Assembly (NCBI GenBank): GCA_018368455.1
Contig: JAGZEG010000009.1
Location: 96,780 to 160,779 of the forward strand
From: Coriobacteriia bacterium
Lineage (GTDB): Bacteria; Actinomycetota; Coriobacteriia; Coriobacteriales; UMGS124
DNA: 64,000 bases
Direction of reading: 5' to 3'
Positions 51,433 to 60,363 of the stretch are shown one piece after another. Within the stretch, counting starts at the first letter, position 1. Each line of letters begins with the position of its first letter. Made by a program: the position numbers and the translations under genes. The notes under the pieces are model-generated. The model saw only the letters and a list, made by a program, of their open reading frames with translations, was not told where the DNA came from and did not search any database.

Positions 51433-52709
51433 GCGATTGCGGGTGCGCCGTCAGCAAGGCCTACGAGCTGGCGAAGGAGGCCTATGCGGCCTACGGCATC
51501 GACACGGACGCCGTCATGGACAAGCTCGCCGACAAGGCCATCTCCATCCAGTGCTGGCAGGGCGACGACGTCATGGGCTTCGACCAGAAGGACAACGCGG
51601 CGTCGGGCGGCATCCTCACGACGGGCAACTACCCGGGTCGCGCGCGCACGTTCGAGGAGCTGACGGCCGACTTCGAGAAGGCTGCGAGCCTCATCCCGGG
51701 CAAGAAGCGCATCAACCTGCACGCCTCCTACGCGGTGTTCACACCCGAGAACCCCTGGGTTGACCGCGACCAGCTCGAGTACAAGCACTTCGCGCCGTGG
51801 GTGGAGTGGGCCAAGGAGAAGGGTTTTGGCATCGACTTCAACCCGACGCTGTTCAGCCACCCCAAGATGAACCACGACTGCTCCGTGTCGTCGCCGGACA
51901 AGGAGACGCGCGACTTTTGGATCCGCCACTGCGTCGCGTGCCGCAAGATCGCCGAGCGCATCGGCGAGGAGCTCGACGACATGGTGCTCAACAACTTCTG
52001 GATCCCCGACGGCCTCAAGGACGTGCCGGCCGACCGCTACGGCATGCGCGAGCGGCTGCGCGAGTCGCTTGATGAGATCTACTCGTTCGAGACGCCGCAC
52101 GTCATCGACTCCGTCGAGCAGAAGGTGTTCGGCATCGGCCTCGAGGGCTTCACGACGGGCAACAACGAGTTCTACATCTCCTACGCGGCCAAGAAGGGCG
52201 GCAACCACGTCGTGCTCATCGACGCCGGGCACTTCAACCCGACGGAGAGCATCGCCGACAAGCTGCCGAGCCTGCTGCAGTTCTTCCCCTACGTGCCGCT
52301 GCATGTCACGCGCCCGATGCACTGGGACTCCGACCACGTGGTGCTGTTCGACGACAACATCCGCGACATCGCCAGCGAGGTCGTGCGCTGCCCGGGCGGC
52401 TTCGAGAAGATCATCATCGGACTCGACTTCTTCGACGCATCGATCAACCGCATCGGGGCGTGGGCCACAGGCACGCGCGCCATGGAGAAGAGCCTGCTGT
52501 TCGAGATGCTGCAGCCGTGGGACCGACTCAAGGAGCTGCAGGACACGTACCAGTTCTCCGAGAAGATGATGGTGACCGAGCAGTTCAAGAGCATGCCGTT
52601 CGGCGCGGTGTGGGACTACTACTGCCGCCGCGAGAACGTGCCGCTCGACGGCGAGCTCTGGGCGCCGGTCAAGGCCTACGAGGACGAGGTGCTGAGCGCG
52701 CGAGCGTAA
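51429..52709 (+). CDS. rhaA: L-rhamnose isomerase
   Basis: RhaA converts L-rhamnose to L-rhamnulose with a divalent metal. The 426-residue protein has the family blocks ISIQCWQGDDVMGF, NLHASYAVF, FNPTLFSHPKMNHDCSVSSPDKETRDFWIRH with its metal ligands, NNFWIPDGLKD, and FDASINRIGAWATGTRA near the end. Length matches the Gram-negative type (about 419). Its ATG overlaps the rhaB stop; rhaD follows 45 bases later. Confidence 0.96.
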   Translation: MSDCGCAVSKAYELAKEAYAAYGIDTDAVMDKLADKAISIQCWQGDDVMGFDQKDNAASGGILTTGNYPGRARTFEELTADFEKAASLIPGKKRINLHASYAVFTPENPWVDRDQLEYKHFAPWVEWAKEKGFGIDFNPTLFSHPKMNHDCSVSSPDKETRDFWIRHCVACRKIAERIGEELDDMVLNNFWIPDGLKDVPADRYGMRERLRESLDEIYSFETPHVIDSVEQKVFGIGLEGFTTGNNEFYISYAAKKGGNHVVLIDAGHFNPTESIADKLPSLLQFFPYVPLHVTRPMHWDSDHVVLFDDNIRDIASEVVRCPGGFEKIIIGLDFFDASINRIGAWATGTRAMEKSLLFEMLQPWDRLKELQDTYQFSEKMMVTEQFKSMPFGAVWDYYCRRENVPLDGELWAPVKAYEDEVLSARA

Positions 52710-52754
52710 AGCGCGCAGATCGCTACTAAGATCGCTACAAAGGAGCGTGCTGAG

Positions 52755-53720
52755 GTGGGCAAGAAGGACAAGGACAAGAAGGCCAAGAAGCAGGAGTGCT
52801 GCTGCGACGGCCACGACCACGACGAAGACGCCTGCGACTGCGGCTGCGAGGACGAGGATGGCCTGACGCCCGAGCAGCTAGCGACGTGGGAGCTGCTCGA
52901 CGCCGTGCCCGCGCTGGACGGCTTCGTGCGGCTGTGCGACGACGGCTGGCAGCAGGGCTGGCACGAGCGCAACGGCGGCAACCTGACGTATCGCATGAAG
53001 CCCGAGGAGATCGAGGCCGCGCGCCCGTACCTGGACGCCGAGCCGCGCCCGTGGGTGCAGATCGGCGTGTGCGAGCCCGAGCTGGGCGGCGCGTACTTCA
53101 TGACGACGGGATCGGGCAAGTTCATGCGCAACGTCGCGACGAACACGGCCGACTCCATGGGCATCGTCGAGATCAACGAGGCTGGCGACGCCTACCGTAT
53201 CGTCTGGGGCCTCACGAACGGTGGCCGTCCCACCAGCGAGTTCCCGACGCACTTCATGAACCACGCCGTGCGCATGCGGGCAACTGACGGCGCCGCGCGC
53301 GTCATCTATCACGCGCACACGCCGGCGCTCATTGCGCTGACGTTTGTGCTGCCGCTCGAGGACCGTGCCTTTTCGCGCGTGCTGTGGAAGTCGATGACCG
53401 AGTGCCCCGTCATCTTCCCGGAGGGCGTGGGCGTCGTGCCGTGGATGGTGCCCGGCGGTACCGAGATCGCCAAGGCCACGAGCGCCAAGATGGAGAAGTA
53501 CGCCGCGGTGGTGTGGGCCCAGCACGGCCTGTTCTGCTCGGGCAGCGACTTCGACCAGACGTTTGGCCTGATGCACACGATTGAGAAGTCGGCGGCTATT
53601 TATCGCGATGCGCGCATCATGAACGGTGGCAGTGACATCTTCTGCCAGACGATCACCGACGAGGGCCTGCGCGAGGTCGGCAAGGCCTTCGGCGTCCAGC
53701 TCCGCGAGGAGTTCCTGTAA
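52755..53720 (+). CDS. rhaD: Rhamnulose-1-phosphate aldolase with Cys/His-rich N-terminal tail
   Basis: RhaD splits rhamnulose 1-phosphate into dihydroxyacetone phosphate and L-lactaldehyde, using zinc. The 321-residue class II aldolase has RNGGNLTYR, TGSGKFMRN, the zinc ligands in IYHAHTPALIAL and the later QHGLFCSG, and a GGSDIFCQTI end. Unusually, the first 37 residues are extra: a Lys-rich start (KKDKDKKAKKQ) then CCCDGHDHDEDACDCGC followed by Asp/Glu, a possible metal-binding tail. The GTG at 52755 has AAGGAG nine bases upstream and no other start exists before the conserved part, so the tail is probably translated. E. coli RhaD has 274 residues. Confidence 0.92.
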   Translation: MGKKDKDKKAKKQECCCDGHDHDEDACDCGCEDEDGLTPEQLATWELLDAVPALDGFVRLCDDGWQQGWHERNGGNLTYRMKPEEIEAARPYLDAEPRPWVQIGVCEPELGGAYFMTTGSGKFMRNVATNTADSMGIVEINEAGDAYRIVWGLTNGGRPTSEFPTHFMNHAVRMRATDGAARVIYHAHTPALIALTFVLPLEDRAFSRVLWKSMTECPVIFPEGVGVVPWMVPGGTEIAKATSAKMEKYAAVVWAQHGLFCSGSDFDQTFGLMHTIEKSAAIYRDARIMNGGSDIFCQTITDEGLREVGKAFGVQLREEFL

Positions 53721-53796
53721 GAGAAGCCTCCGCTGCGCCCGGGGCGCCCGCCCCCGCCCCGGGCGCCCTGGGTTGCGTGCGCCTCCCGGGTCGCGC

Positions 53797-53940
53797 ACTT
53801 CCGGAAGTGCGAGCTGAACTGTCTCTCTTTTTGAGGGGTTCCGCAGCTAACTCTATCAAAACTGCAGGTGGGCGAGTTTTGCCAGCCTAATTTCACCCAC
53901 AAAGACACTCGGTTCAGCTCGCACTTCCGAAAGTGTGCGG
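53797..53940. repeat. Inverted-repeat element, copy 2 (TTCCGGAAGTGCGAGCT ends)
   Basis: This copy begins with GCACTTCCGGAAGTGCGAGC and ends with TTCAGCTCGCACTTCC, so its ends are inverted repeats like those at 24590-24735. The left end with CTGTCTCTCTTTTTG and the right end with AAAGACACTCGGTTC resemble copy 1, while the centre differs. It fills the gap between rhaD and the next gene. It may also serve as a terminator for the rhamnose operon. Confidence 0.7.
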
Positions 53941-54052
53941 CGCACCCGGGGCGCGTCCGGGGCCCGGGCGAGTGTGAGGCGGCTGACCGGGTGGTCTTGT
54001 GGACGCGCCTGCTAGCGGGTCTGGCGCGGGCGGCTGATGCTAGGCTGGCGTC

Positions 54053-55072
54053 ATGGATGACGTCTTCTTGGGATACGGGTCTGCTCTTGAGCTCTGGGAC
54101 GCGCCGGTGATGGATGTTGCGTCCCGGCGGCCTGCCGCGTGCGCAAACGACGAGCTTGCCGGGGTGTACGCGCATGCTATCGCTCCCATGACGTCTCGCT
54201 CGAATCGCGAGTTCATGCGATCGACGCTGACCACGCGGGAGTTTGATCTTTTGACGCCCCCTGTTCACATCCTGGTTCCGAAGTGTGACGCCCGAAGGCG
54301 TTCCACCCTGTTCTCGGCCCACTTGTGGAAATCTGCTCTGCCCGAGCCTGCCTTTGCCTGCATGTGTCCGGGAACGTATGCGAGCACGCCGCCTTTCCTT
54401 TTCCTCCAGTTTGCGACCGAGCTCTCACTTGCCCGTCTGTCGCTGCTGGGATGCCGCCTGTGCGGGACGTATGTCAAAGACGAGCGGTCCGCAACCGGCC
54501 TGAGGAGGCGCGACGCACTCACGTCGACGCGCGAGATGACGCGGAGCATCGGGAGACTGCGCGGCCCGCGGGGAATCAAGCGGGCGAGAGAGGCGTTGGG
54601 AATCGTCCTCGACGGGGCAGCGTCACCAATGGAGGCGGTCGTGGCGCTGCTTTTGTCGATGCCGGCCGAGGCCGGGGGCTATGGGCTGCCGCAGCCGAGC
54701 CTGAACTATCGGATTGACCCGCCGCCTGGGTTAAAGAGGCGGTCCGCGCAGGCCTTTTTCGTGTGCGACTTCTACTGGCCTGAATGCCGTGTTGCCGTTG
54801 AGTACGACAGCGACTCGTTTCACACCGGATCGGAGCGAATCGCGCATGACTCCGAGCGACGCAACGCGCTGGCGTATCTGGGGATCACGGTCATGACGAT
54901 AACACGGCGACAGGTGATGAGCCTCCCCGCGATGGATCGGGCTGCGGCCCAGCTGGGGCGTCTGTTGAGAGCGCCCGATTCCTCTAATTCCCCTGAGACG
55001 GCCGATCTATATCGTCGGCGTTTGGCCTTGCGTGCCGAGCTGATGCCTTCCAGGGCAGCCTCTATAGCGTGA
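54053..55072 (+). CDS. Hypothetical protein with PD-(D/E)XK-like nuclease fold at the C-terminus
   Basis: I do not recognise this 339-residue protein by name. The N-terminal 200 residues show no clear domain. Near residues 234-290 the sequence FVCDFYWPECRVAVEYDSDSFH, then ERRNALAYLGITVMTITRRQVM, resembles DUF559/Vsr-like endonuclease folds: Asp239, Glu250 and Asp252 could be the metal-binding acids, and a strand-helix 'GITVMTIT' follows. The usual catalytic Lys is not evident (VEYDSD instead of VELDG). The start ATG has a weak ribosome site. It is single, next to an inverted-repeat element, and ends tail-to-tail with a GNAT gene (11-base overlap). Confidence 0.5.
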   Translation: MDDVFLGYGSALELWDAPVMDVASRRPAACANDELAGVYAHAIAPMTSRSNREFMRSTLTTREFDLLTPPVHILVPKCDARRRSTLFSAHLWKSALPEPAFACMCPGTYASTPPFLFLQFATELSLARLSLLGCRLCGTYVKDERSATGLRRRDALTSTREMTRSIGRLRGPRGIKRAREALGIVLDGAASPMEAVVALLLSMPAEAGGYGLPQPSLNYRIDPPPGLKRRSAQAFFVCDFYWPECRVAVEYDSDSFHTGSERIAHDSERRNALAYLGITVMTITRRQVMSLPAMDRAAAQLGRLLRAPDSSNSPETADLYRRRLALRAELMPSRAASIA

Positions 55073-55586
55073 GCCGCATCTGGTGCCACGAGACGCCGCC
55101 GTGCTCGGAGGAGGAGACGCCCTCGTCTGCGAACCCGAAGCGCGCGTAGTAGGGGAGCAGCCGTTCCTTGCAGGTGAGGACGAGCCCGGCGCGCCCCTGC
55201 TCGCGTGCGTCGGCGATGGCACGCTCCAACAGCAGGCCGGCAAAGCCGCGACGCCGGAACTCCGGGGCGGTCGCGACGCCGAATATCATCTGCCAGGCGC
55301 CGAGCGGGTCGTGCATCGTAGCGTCGTCGTACATCGCGTCGAGCAGGTCGGGCTGCTCCGTGACGAGGCCGTTGACGATGCTGGCGAGGACAGGTCCCTC
55401 GGGCGTCGCCACCTCAAGCAGCCAGAAGTGATCGGGATAGGCCGCGAGCCGACGCTCGAACGAGGCGCGCGAGCAGGCCTCGGCGGGCGGAAAGCTCGCT
55501 GCTTCGACAGCTGCGATGGCGTCGAGATCGGCCATCGCAGCATGGCGAATCTCGATGGATGGCTGGCGACCCTGCGCTCCGTGCAT
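55062..55586 (-). CDS. GNAT-family N-acetyltransferase
   Basis: This 174-residue protein transfers an acetyl group from acetyl-CoA to an unknown amine. The fold is recognisable: IEIRHAAMADLDAIAAVEAASFPP at the start, then MIFGVATAPEFRRRGFAGLLLERAI, where R-R-x-G-x-A/G is the CoA pyrophosphate loop, and the Y.RFGF end of the domain (YYARFGFADEGVSSSEHGG). The ATG at 55586 has GAAAGGAG upstream; the frame is open to 55955. It is divergent from the MATE gene. The substrate is not predictable. Confidence 0.88.
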   Translation of the reverse strand: MHGAQGRQPSIEIRHAAMADLDAIAAVEAASFPPAEACSRASFERRLAAYPDHFWLLEVATPEGPVLASIVNGLVTEQPDLLDAMYDDATMHDPLGAWQMIFGVATAPEFRRRGFAGLLLERAIADAREQGRAGLVLTCKERLLPYYARFGFADEGVSSSEHGGVSWHQMRLTL

Positions 55587-55871
55587 GGGGAGCTCCTTTC
55601 GCCGAGAGGTGTCGTGCTCCTTGCGTAAGCCGTGGCGTATCTCTTGCGGGCTCAATGCTATTCTCGCACGCGTGAGTATAAAGACGGCGCAAAGATGCCT
55701 GGTCGTAAAGTCGATGTGCGGCGGGGTTTGGTCCGGCAGCTTGCGGCGTGTGTCGTGCGAGGGTGCGCAGGGAGAGGGGATGCCGAAGTGGCGCTTACGG
55801 CTTGAAGGAAGCGGAGGGGCGGAAGCGAGAGGGCTGCGCTCGACATCCTGACGGGACCGCTGTGGAAGAAG

Positions 55872-57203
55872 ATGCTGCTGTTCGTGTTGCCCATCATGGG
55901 CGGCAACGTGTTCCAGCAGCTCTACTACTACGTGGACGCCGCCGTCGTGGGCCATGCGGTGGGCTCGGTGGCCCTGGGCGCCGTCGACTCAACGCAGCCG
56001 CTGCTCAGCCTGTTCATCGACTTCTTCGTCGGCCTGGCGACGGGCGCCACAATCATCGTCAGCCAGTTTTGGGGCGCGCACGACGAGCGTCGCGTGAGCG
56101 AGGCCGTCCATACTGCCATCGCGTTCGCTATGGTGGCGGGGCTGCTCATCACGCTCGTGGGCCTGCCGCTGGCCGAGCCCCTGCTCCACCTCATGAAGAC
56201 GCCGGCTGAGAGCTTTGGCTATGCGCTGACGTTCATCCGCATCCAGCTCATCGGCGTCGCGTTCATGATGGTGTACAACATGGGAGCGGGCATCCTGCGC
56301 TCAATTGGCGACTCGCGGCGGCCGTTCTACTTCCTTGTGGTGACGTCGGCGGTGAACATCGTGCTCGAGCTGCTGTTCGTCGTCGTGTTGGGCTGGGGCG
56401 TCGCCGGTGCCGCGTGGGCGACCGTGCTCTCCATCGCGCTGTCGGCGGCGCTCGTGCTTATCGTGCTGTGCCGCTCGCGGGAGGCGTATCGCCTCGAGTT
56501 GCGGCGCATCGGGCTCTCGGGGCCTATGTTGCGCAAGGTCGTGGGTATCGGCCTGCCGACGGGCATCCAGATGAGCACGTTCTCCGTCAGCAACATGGTC
56601 ATCCAGACGGGCATCAACGCCTGCGGGGCGCACGTCGTCTCGGCGTTCTCGGTGTGCGGCAAGTGCAATATGGTGCTGTGGCTTGTCCTCGACGCGTTCG
56701 CGCTGTCGGCGACGACGTTCATGGGGCAGTGCTATGGCGCGGGCGACATACGGCGGGCGAAGCGCAGCGCGTGGATGGCGCTCGGGCTGTGCTATGCGTG
56801 TGCTGTCCCACTCGGCGTGCTCATCATCGTGCTGGCGCCGCAGATCTCGGCCATCTTCACGAGCGATACGAGCCTGCTGCCCGACACGCTGACGTACATC
56901 TGGCTCGTCATCCCGGGGTACTTCTTCTTCATCACGGCGCAGGTGCTCATGGGTGCGGTGCGCGGCACGGGCGAGACGCTCAAGCCGATGCTCATCGTGC
57001 TGCTGGGCGTGTGCGTGCTGCGCGTCGTGTGGCTGTACACGGCGGCCGTTGTGTGGCCGGGCCCCGTGACGGTCGTGGCGGCCTATCCGGTGTCGTGGGT
57101 CGTGACGGCGGCTGTGAGCCTGGCGTACTACCTGCGCGGAGGGTGGCGCAGGAGGCTGGAGCTCGTGGAGGAGCGTGCCAAGGGGCGCGCGCGAGGCGAG
57201 TAG
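55872..57203 (+). CDS. MATE-family multidrug/sodium exporter
   Basis: This 443-residue transporter has twelve spans in two halves with the MATE patterns: LPIMGGNVFQQLYYYVDAAVVGH, ATGATIIVSQFWGA, then in the second half GLPTGIQMSTFSVSNMVIQT and TTFMGQCYGAGDIRRAKR. Substrate is unknown. The first ATG lies at 55872, but the conserved family start LTGPLWKK is encoded in frame just before it (55848-55871), and the frame has no ATG, GTG or TTG before its upstream stop at 55803. Translation may begin at the CTG of 55848 or another rare codon. Confidence 0.85.
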   Translation: MLLFVLPIMGGNVFQQLYYYVDAAVVGHAVGSVALGAVDSTQPLLSLFIDFFVGLATGATIIVSQFWGAHDERRVSEAVHTAIAFAMVAGLLITLVGLPLAEPLLHLMKTPAESFGYALTFIRIQLIGVAFMMVYNMGAGILRSIGDSRRPFYFLVVTSAVNIVLELLFVVVLGWGVAGAAWATVLSIALSAALVLIVLCRSREAYRLELRRIGLSGPMLRKVVGIGLPTGIQMSTFSVSNMVIQTGINACGAHVVSAFSVCGKCNMVLWLVLDAFALSATTFMGQCYGAGDIRRAKRSAWMALGLCYACAVPLGVLIIVLAPQISAIFTSDTSLLPDTLTYIWLVIPGYFFFITAQVLMGAVRGTGETLKPMLIVLLGVCVLRVVWLYTAAVVWPGPVTVVAAYPVSWVVTAAVSLAYYLRGGWRRRLELVEERAKGRARGE

Positions 57204-57318
57204 GGGGTCGGCGGCGCGCGACTTTTTTGCAGCGTGCATGCCAACCCGCGCGGGCGGTTCTGCGCGTCGTAGAATTAGGCGACTGCTTTTGCCACCGTCC
57301 AGGGAGGGTTCTCGCCAC

Positions 57319-58920
57319 ATGGCAACCAACGTCACCGACCAGCTCGTCGTCGTGCTCGACTTCGGCGCCCAGTACGGACAACTCATCGCCCGCCGCGTGC
57401 GCGACCTGCACGTGTACTCCGAGATCATGCCGTGCGACACGCCGGCGTGGGAGATCGCCGAGAAGGGCGCGAAGGCCATCATTCTTTCGGGTGGTCCGGC
57501 CAGCGTCTATGCCGAGGACGCGCCCGAGATCGACCCGGACGTGTTCACGCTGGGTATCCCGATCCTGGGCTTCTGCTACGGGCACCAGATTATGGCCAAG
57601 ACGCTGGGCGGCATGGTGTCGCATGCCGAGGTGGGCGAGTACGGCGGCGTTGAGCTGCACCGCAAGGGCGAGTCGCTGCTGCTTGACGGCACGCCTCAGG
57701 AGCAGACCGTCTGGATGAGCCACCGAGACTCGGTGACGATGGTGCCGATGGGCTTCAAGATCACGGCGTCGACCGAGGTATGCCCCGTGGCGGCGATGGA
57801 GAACCAGGGCAGCGACCTGTACGCGACGCAGTTCCATCCCGAGGTGCGCCACAGCGCGTACGGCAACCATATTCTGGCGAACTTCCTGTTCAAGATCTGC
57901 GGGTTTAAGCCGACGTGGAACATGGACGATCTCGTGGAGCAGAAGGTCAACGAGATCCGCGAGAAGGTTGGCGAGGATCGCGTCATTCTGGCGCTGTCGG
58001 GTGGCGTGGACTCGTCCGTGGTGGCGGCGCTGTGCTCGAGGGCGATCGGCAGGCAGCTGACCTGCGTGTTCGTGAACCACGGGCTGCTGCGCAAGGACGA
58101 GCCGGAGCAGGTGGAGGAGGTCTTCACCAAGCAGTTCGACGTCGACTTCGTGCACGTGCATGCCGAGGAGCGGTATGCCAAGCTGCTCGAGGGTGTGACG
58201 GAGCCCGAGGAGAAGCGCCGGATCATCGGCACGCAGTTCTGGAAGGAGTTCTTCGCCGTTGCCCAGCAGCTCGAAGAGGGCGGCAAGCCGGTGAAGTACC
58301 TGGCACAGGGGACGATCTACCCTGACATCATCGAGAGCGGCGCGCGCAAGACGGGTGGCAAGGCGAGCACGATCAAGAGCCACCACAACCTGATTCCGTT
58401 CCCGGATGGCGTGTCGTTCGATCTGATCGAGCCGCTCGACCACTTTTTCAAGGACGAGGTGCGTGCGCTGGGCACGGCGCTGGGGCTGCCGGATCACATC
58501 GTGTACCGTCAGCCGTTCCCGGGCCCGGGCCTGGCGATCCGCATCATCGGGTCGGTGACGCCGGAGAAGCTCGAGATCCTGAAGAACGCCGATGCGATCG
58601 TGCGCGAGGAGCTCGATGCGTACAACGCGAAGCTGTTCGAGGAGACGGGCGAGCGAAACTCCGAGCACTCGTGCTGGCAGTACTTCGCGGTGCTGCCCGA
58701 CATCCGCAGCGTCGGCGTCATGGGCGACGAGCGCACGTACGCGCGGCCGATCATTCTGCGCGCCGTGGAGAGCTCCGACGCGATGACCGCCGACTGGGCG
58801 AAGCTGCCCTACGACGTGCTGGCGAGGATCTCCGGCAGGATCGTGGCCGAGGTGCCCGGCGTCAACCGCGTGGCGTACGACATAACGAGCAAGCCCCCGG
58901 CAACGATTGAGTGGGAATAG
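57319..58920 (+). CDS. guaA: GMP synthase (glutamine-hydrolysing)
   Basis: GuaA aminates XMP to GMP. The 533-residue protein has the glutaminase half (VLDFGAQYGQLIARRVR, ILGFCYGHQ with the catalytic Cys, TQFHPEV with the His) and the ATP-pyrophosphatase half (ILALSGGVDSSVVAAL, GTIYPDIIESG, RQPFPGPGLAIRIIG, and the C-terminal dimerisation part ending TIEWE). The ATG follows AGGGAGGG. Base composition falls sharply right after its stop. The 3' end of guaA is a known integration site for genomic islands in several bacteria. Confidence 0.97.
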   Translation: MATNVTDQLVVVLDFGAQYGQLIARRVRDLHVYSEIMPCDTPAWEIAEKGAKAIILSGGPASVYAEDAPEIDPDVFTLGIPILGFCYGHQIMAKTLGGMVSHAEVGEYGGVELHRKGESLLLDGTPQEQTVWMSHRDSVTMVPMGFKITASTEVCPVAAMENQGSDLYATQFHPEVRHSAYGNHILANFLFKICGFKPTWNMDDLVEQKVNEIREKVGEDRVILALSGGVDSSVVAALCSRAIGRQLTCVFVNHGLLRKDEPEQVEEVFTKQFDVDFVHVHAEERYAKLLEGVTEPEEKRRIIGTQFWKEFFAVAQQLEEGGKPVKYLAQGTIYPDIIESGARKTGGKASTIKSHHNLIPFPDGVSFDLIEPLDHFFKDEVRALGTALGLPDHIVYRQPFPGPGLAIRIIGSVTPEKLEILKNADAIVREELDAYNAKLFEETGERNSEHSCWQYFAVLPDIRSVGVMGDERTYARPIILRAVESSDAMTADWAKLPYDVLARISGRIVAEVPGVNRVAYDITSKPPATIEWE

Positions 58921-58956
58921 TAACTAGAGCCTGATTTTCTCCAATTTTTGCTATTT

Positions 58957-58998
58957 TACGGCCTTATTTTCGCCATTTTTAACGAAAATAAGGCCGTA
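58957..58998. repeat. Perfect 16-bp inverted repeat between guaA and the ATPase gene
   Basis: TACGGCCTTATTTTCG (58957-58972) and CGAAAATAAGGCCGTA (58983-58998) are exact reverse complements around a 10-base loop CCATTTTTAA. It could terminate guaA transcription, act as an operator for the ATPase gene, or mark an insertion boundary. It marks the sharp shift to AT-rich sequence. Confidence 0.9.
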
Positions 58999-59018
58999 TC
59001 CATTCTTTGGGGGCTCCT

Positions 59019-60320
59019 TTGGATCGATTCCTCATGAGCAAGCTTGTTGATTGGAAGAACAAGCCGCGCCGCAAGCCGCTTATTCTGAACGGTGCGCGTC
59101 AGGTTGGCAAAACGTGGCTGCTCAAGGAGTTTGGCAAAGCACAGTTTGAAAACGTTGCCTATATCAATTTGGATGGTAACCTCAGAATGCAGGAGCAGTT
59201 TGAGCTGGGGTATGACATTTCTCGCATTATTTCTGCCATCCAATTCGAGACGAGTGAAGTCGTATCCGAAGGCAGCACCCTTATTATTCTTGACGAGATC
59301 CAAGCGTGCCCGAAAGCACTCACTAGCCTCAAGTATTTTTACGAGGAGGCGCCGGGATATGCTGTTGCTGCTGCGGGATCACTTTTGGGCATAACGGTGC
59401 ATGAAGGTAGCGGTTATCCCGTAGGAAAGGTTGATACGCTGGATCTGTATCCCCTTCATTTCCGGGAGTTTCTTGTCGCGACGGGAAATGGGTCACTTTG
59501 CGACCTTCTCGACTCTGGAGACGCTGACCTTATAAATGGTTTTTCGAGTAAGTTCGTCCCACTTCTTCGTCAGTATTATTACGTGGGCGGTATGCCCGAA
59601 GTAGTGAGTTCTTTTCTTGGTCGAGGCCTTCTCGAGGATGCGAGAGACGTACAGCTTGAGATCCTAAGAGGCTACGAGCGCGATATCTCGAAGCATCTGG
59701 GCAGGACTGAAACGGAGTATGCGCTTGCGGCATGGAGGTCGATTCCGTCTCACCTGGGCCGAGAGAACAAGAAGTTTGTTTTTAGCCACATTGCACAAGG
59801 GGCGCGTGCGAGAAACTATCAGGCGGGCATTACGTGGCTAACACAGGCCGGTATTACGACACTTGTCCGGAGGATTTCGAAGCCCGGTATTCCCCTATGC
59901 CCCTATGCTGACGATACGGCGTTCAAGCTCTTTTTGGTTGATGTTGGCCTGCTTGGAGCTATGGCACAGATAGATAAGGAAACCGTTATCGGAGGAAATG
60001 ACATCTTCGAGGAATTTAAGGGATCTCTTACTGAGCAGTATGTTTGTCAGCAGCTTGTCTCTGACTGCGGGCTCGCACCATACTACTGGTCGGCGGAAAA
60101 CTCCTCGGGCGAGATTGACTTTCTGGTACAGAAAGCGAATTGCGTCTACGCGATCGAGGTAAAGGCTGAGGAGAACTTACGGGCTAGAAGTCTTCGGTCG
60201 TTTAAAGATGCTCATCCGGAGATAAAGTCCGTGCGGTTCAGTCTCTCTGGCTATCGTGAACAGGACTGGATGAGAAATGTCTCTCTGTATGCAGTGTCGA
60301 ATACGAAGCTGTGGGGCTAG
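59019..60320 (+). CDS. ATPase with AAA domain and DUF4143-type C-terminus
   Basis: This protein of about 433 residues has an AAA-like P-loop ATPase: RKPLILNGARQVGKTWLLKEFGK (Walker A, near residue 30) and TLIILDEIQACPKAL (Walker B). PGYAVAAAGSLLG follows. The C-terminal half has the DUF4143 pattern: WLTQAGITTLVRRI, FKLFLVDVGLLGAM, FKGSLTEQYVCQQL, and a restriction-nuclease-like end (GEIDFLVQ, AIEVKAEENLRARSL). Such proteins are common in accessory regions of gut bacteria and have no settled function. The best start is TTG at 59019 (GGGGG upstream); TTG 59007 and ATG 59034 are alternatives. AT-rich codon use marks it as acquired. Confidence 0.75.
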   Translation: MDRFLMSKLVDWKNKPRRKPLILNGARQVGKTWLLKEFGKAQFENVAYINLDGNLRMQEQFELGYDISRIISAIQFETSEVVSEGSTLIILDEIQACPKALTSLKYFYEEAPGYAVAAAGSLLGITVHEGSGYPVGKVDTLDLYPLHFREFLVATGNGSLCDLLDSGDADLINGFSSKFVPLLRQYYYVGGMPEVVSSFLGRGLLEDARDVQLEILRGYERDISKHLGRTETEYALAAWRSIPSHLGRENKKFVFSHIAQGARARNYQAGITWLTQAGITTLVRRISKPGIPLCPYADDTAFKLFLVDVGLLGAMAQIDKETVIGGNDIFEEFKGSLTEQYVCQQLVSDCGLAPYYWSAENSSGEIDFLVQKANCVYAIEVKAEENLRARSLRSFKDAHPEIKSVRFSLSGYREQDWMRNVSLYAVSNTKLWG

Positions 60321-60363
60321 GCGTGCGACGACGCGGTCGGATTAAAGGGATTGGGGGAGCAAA

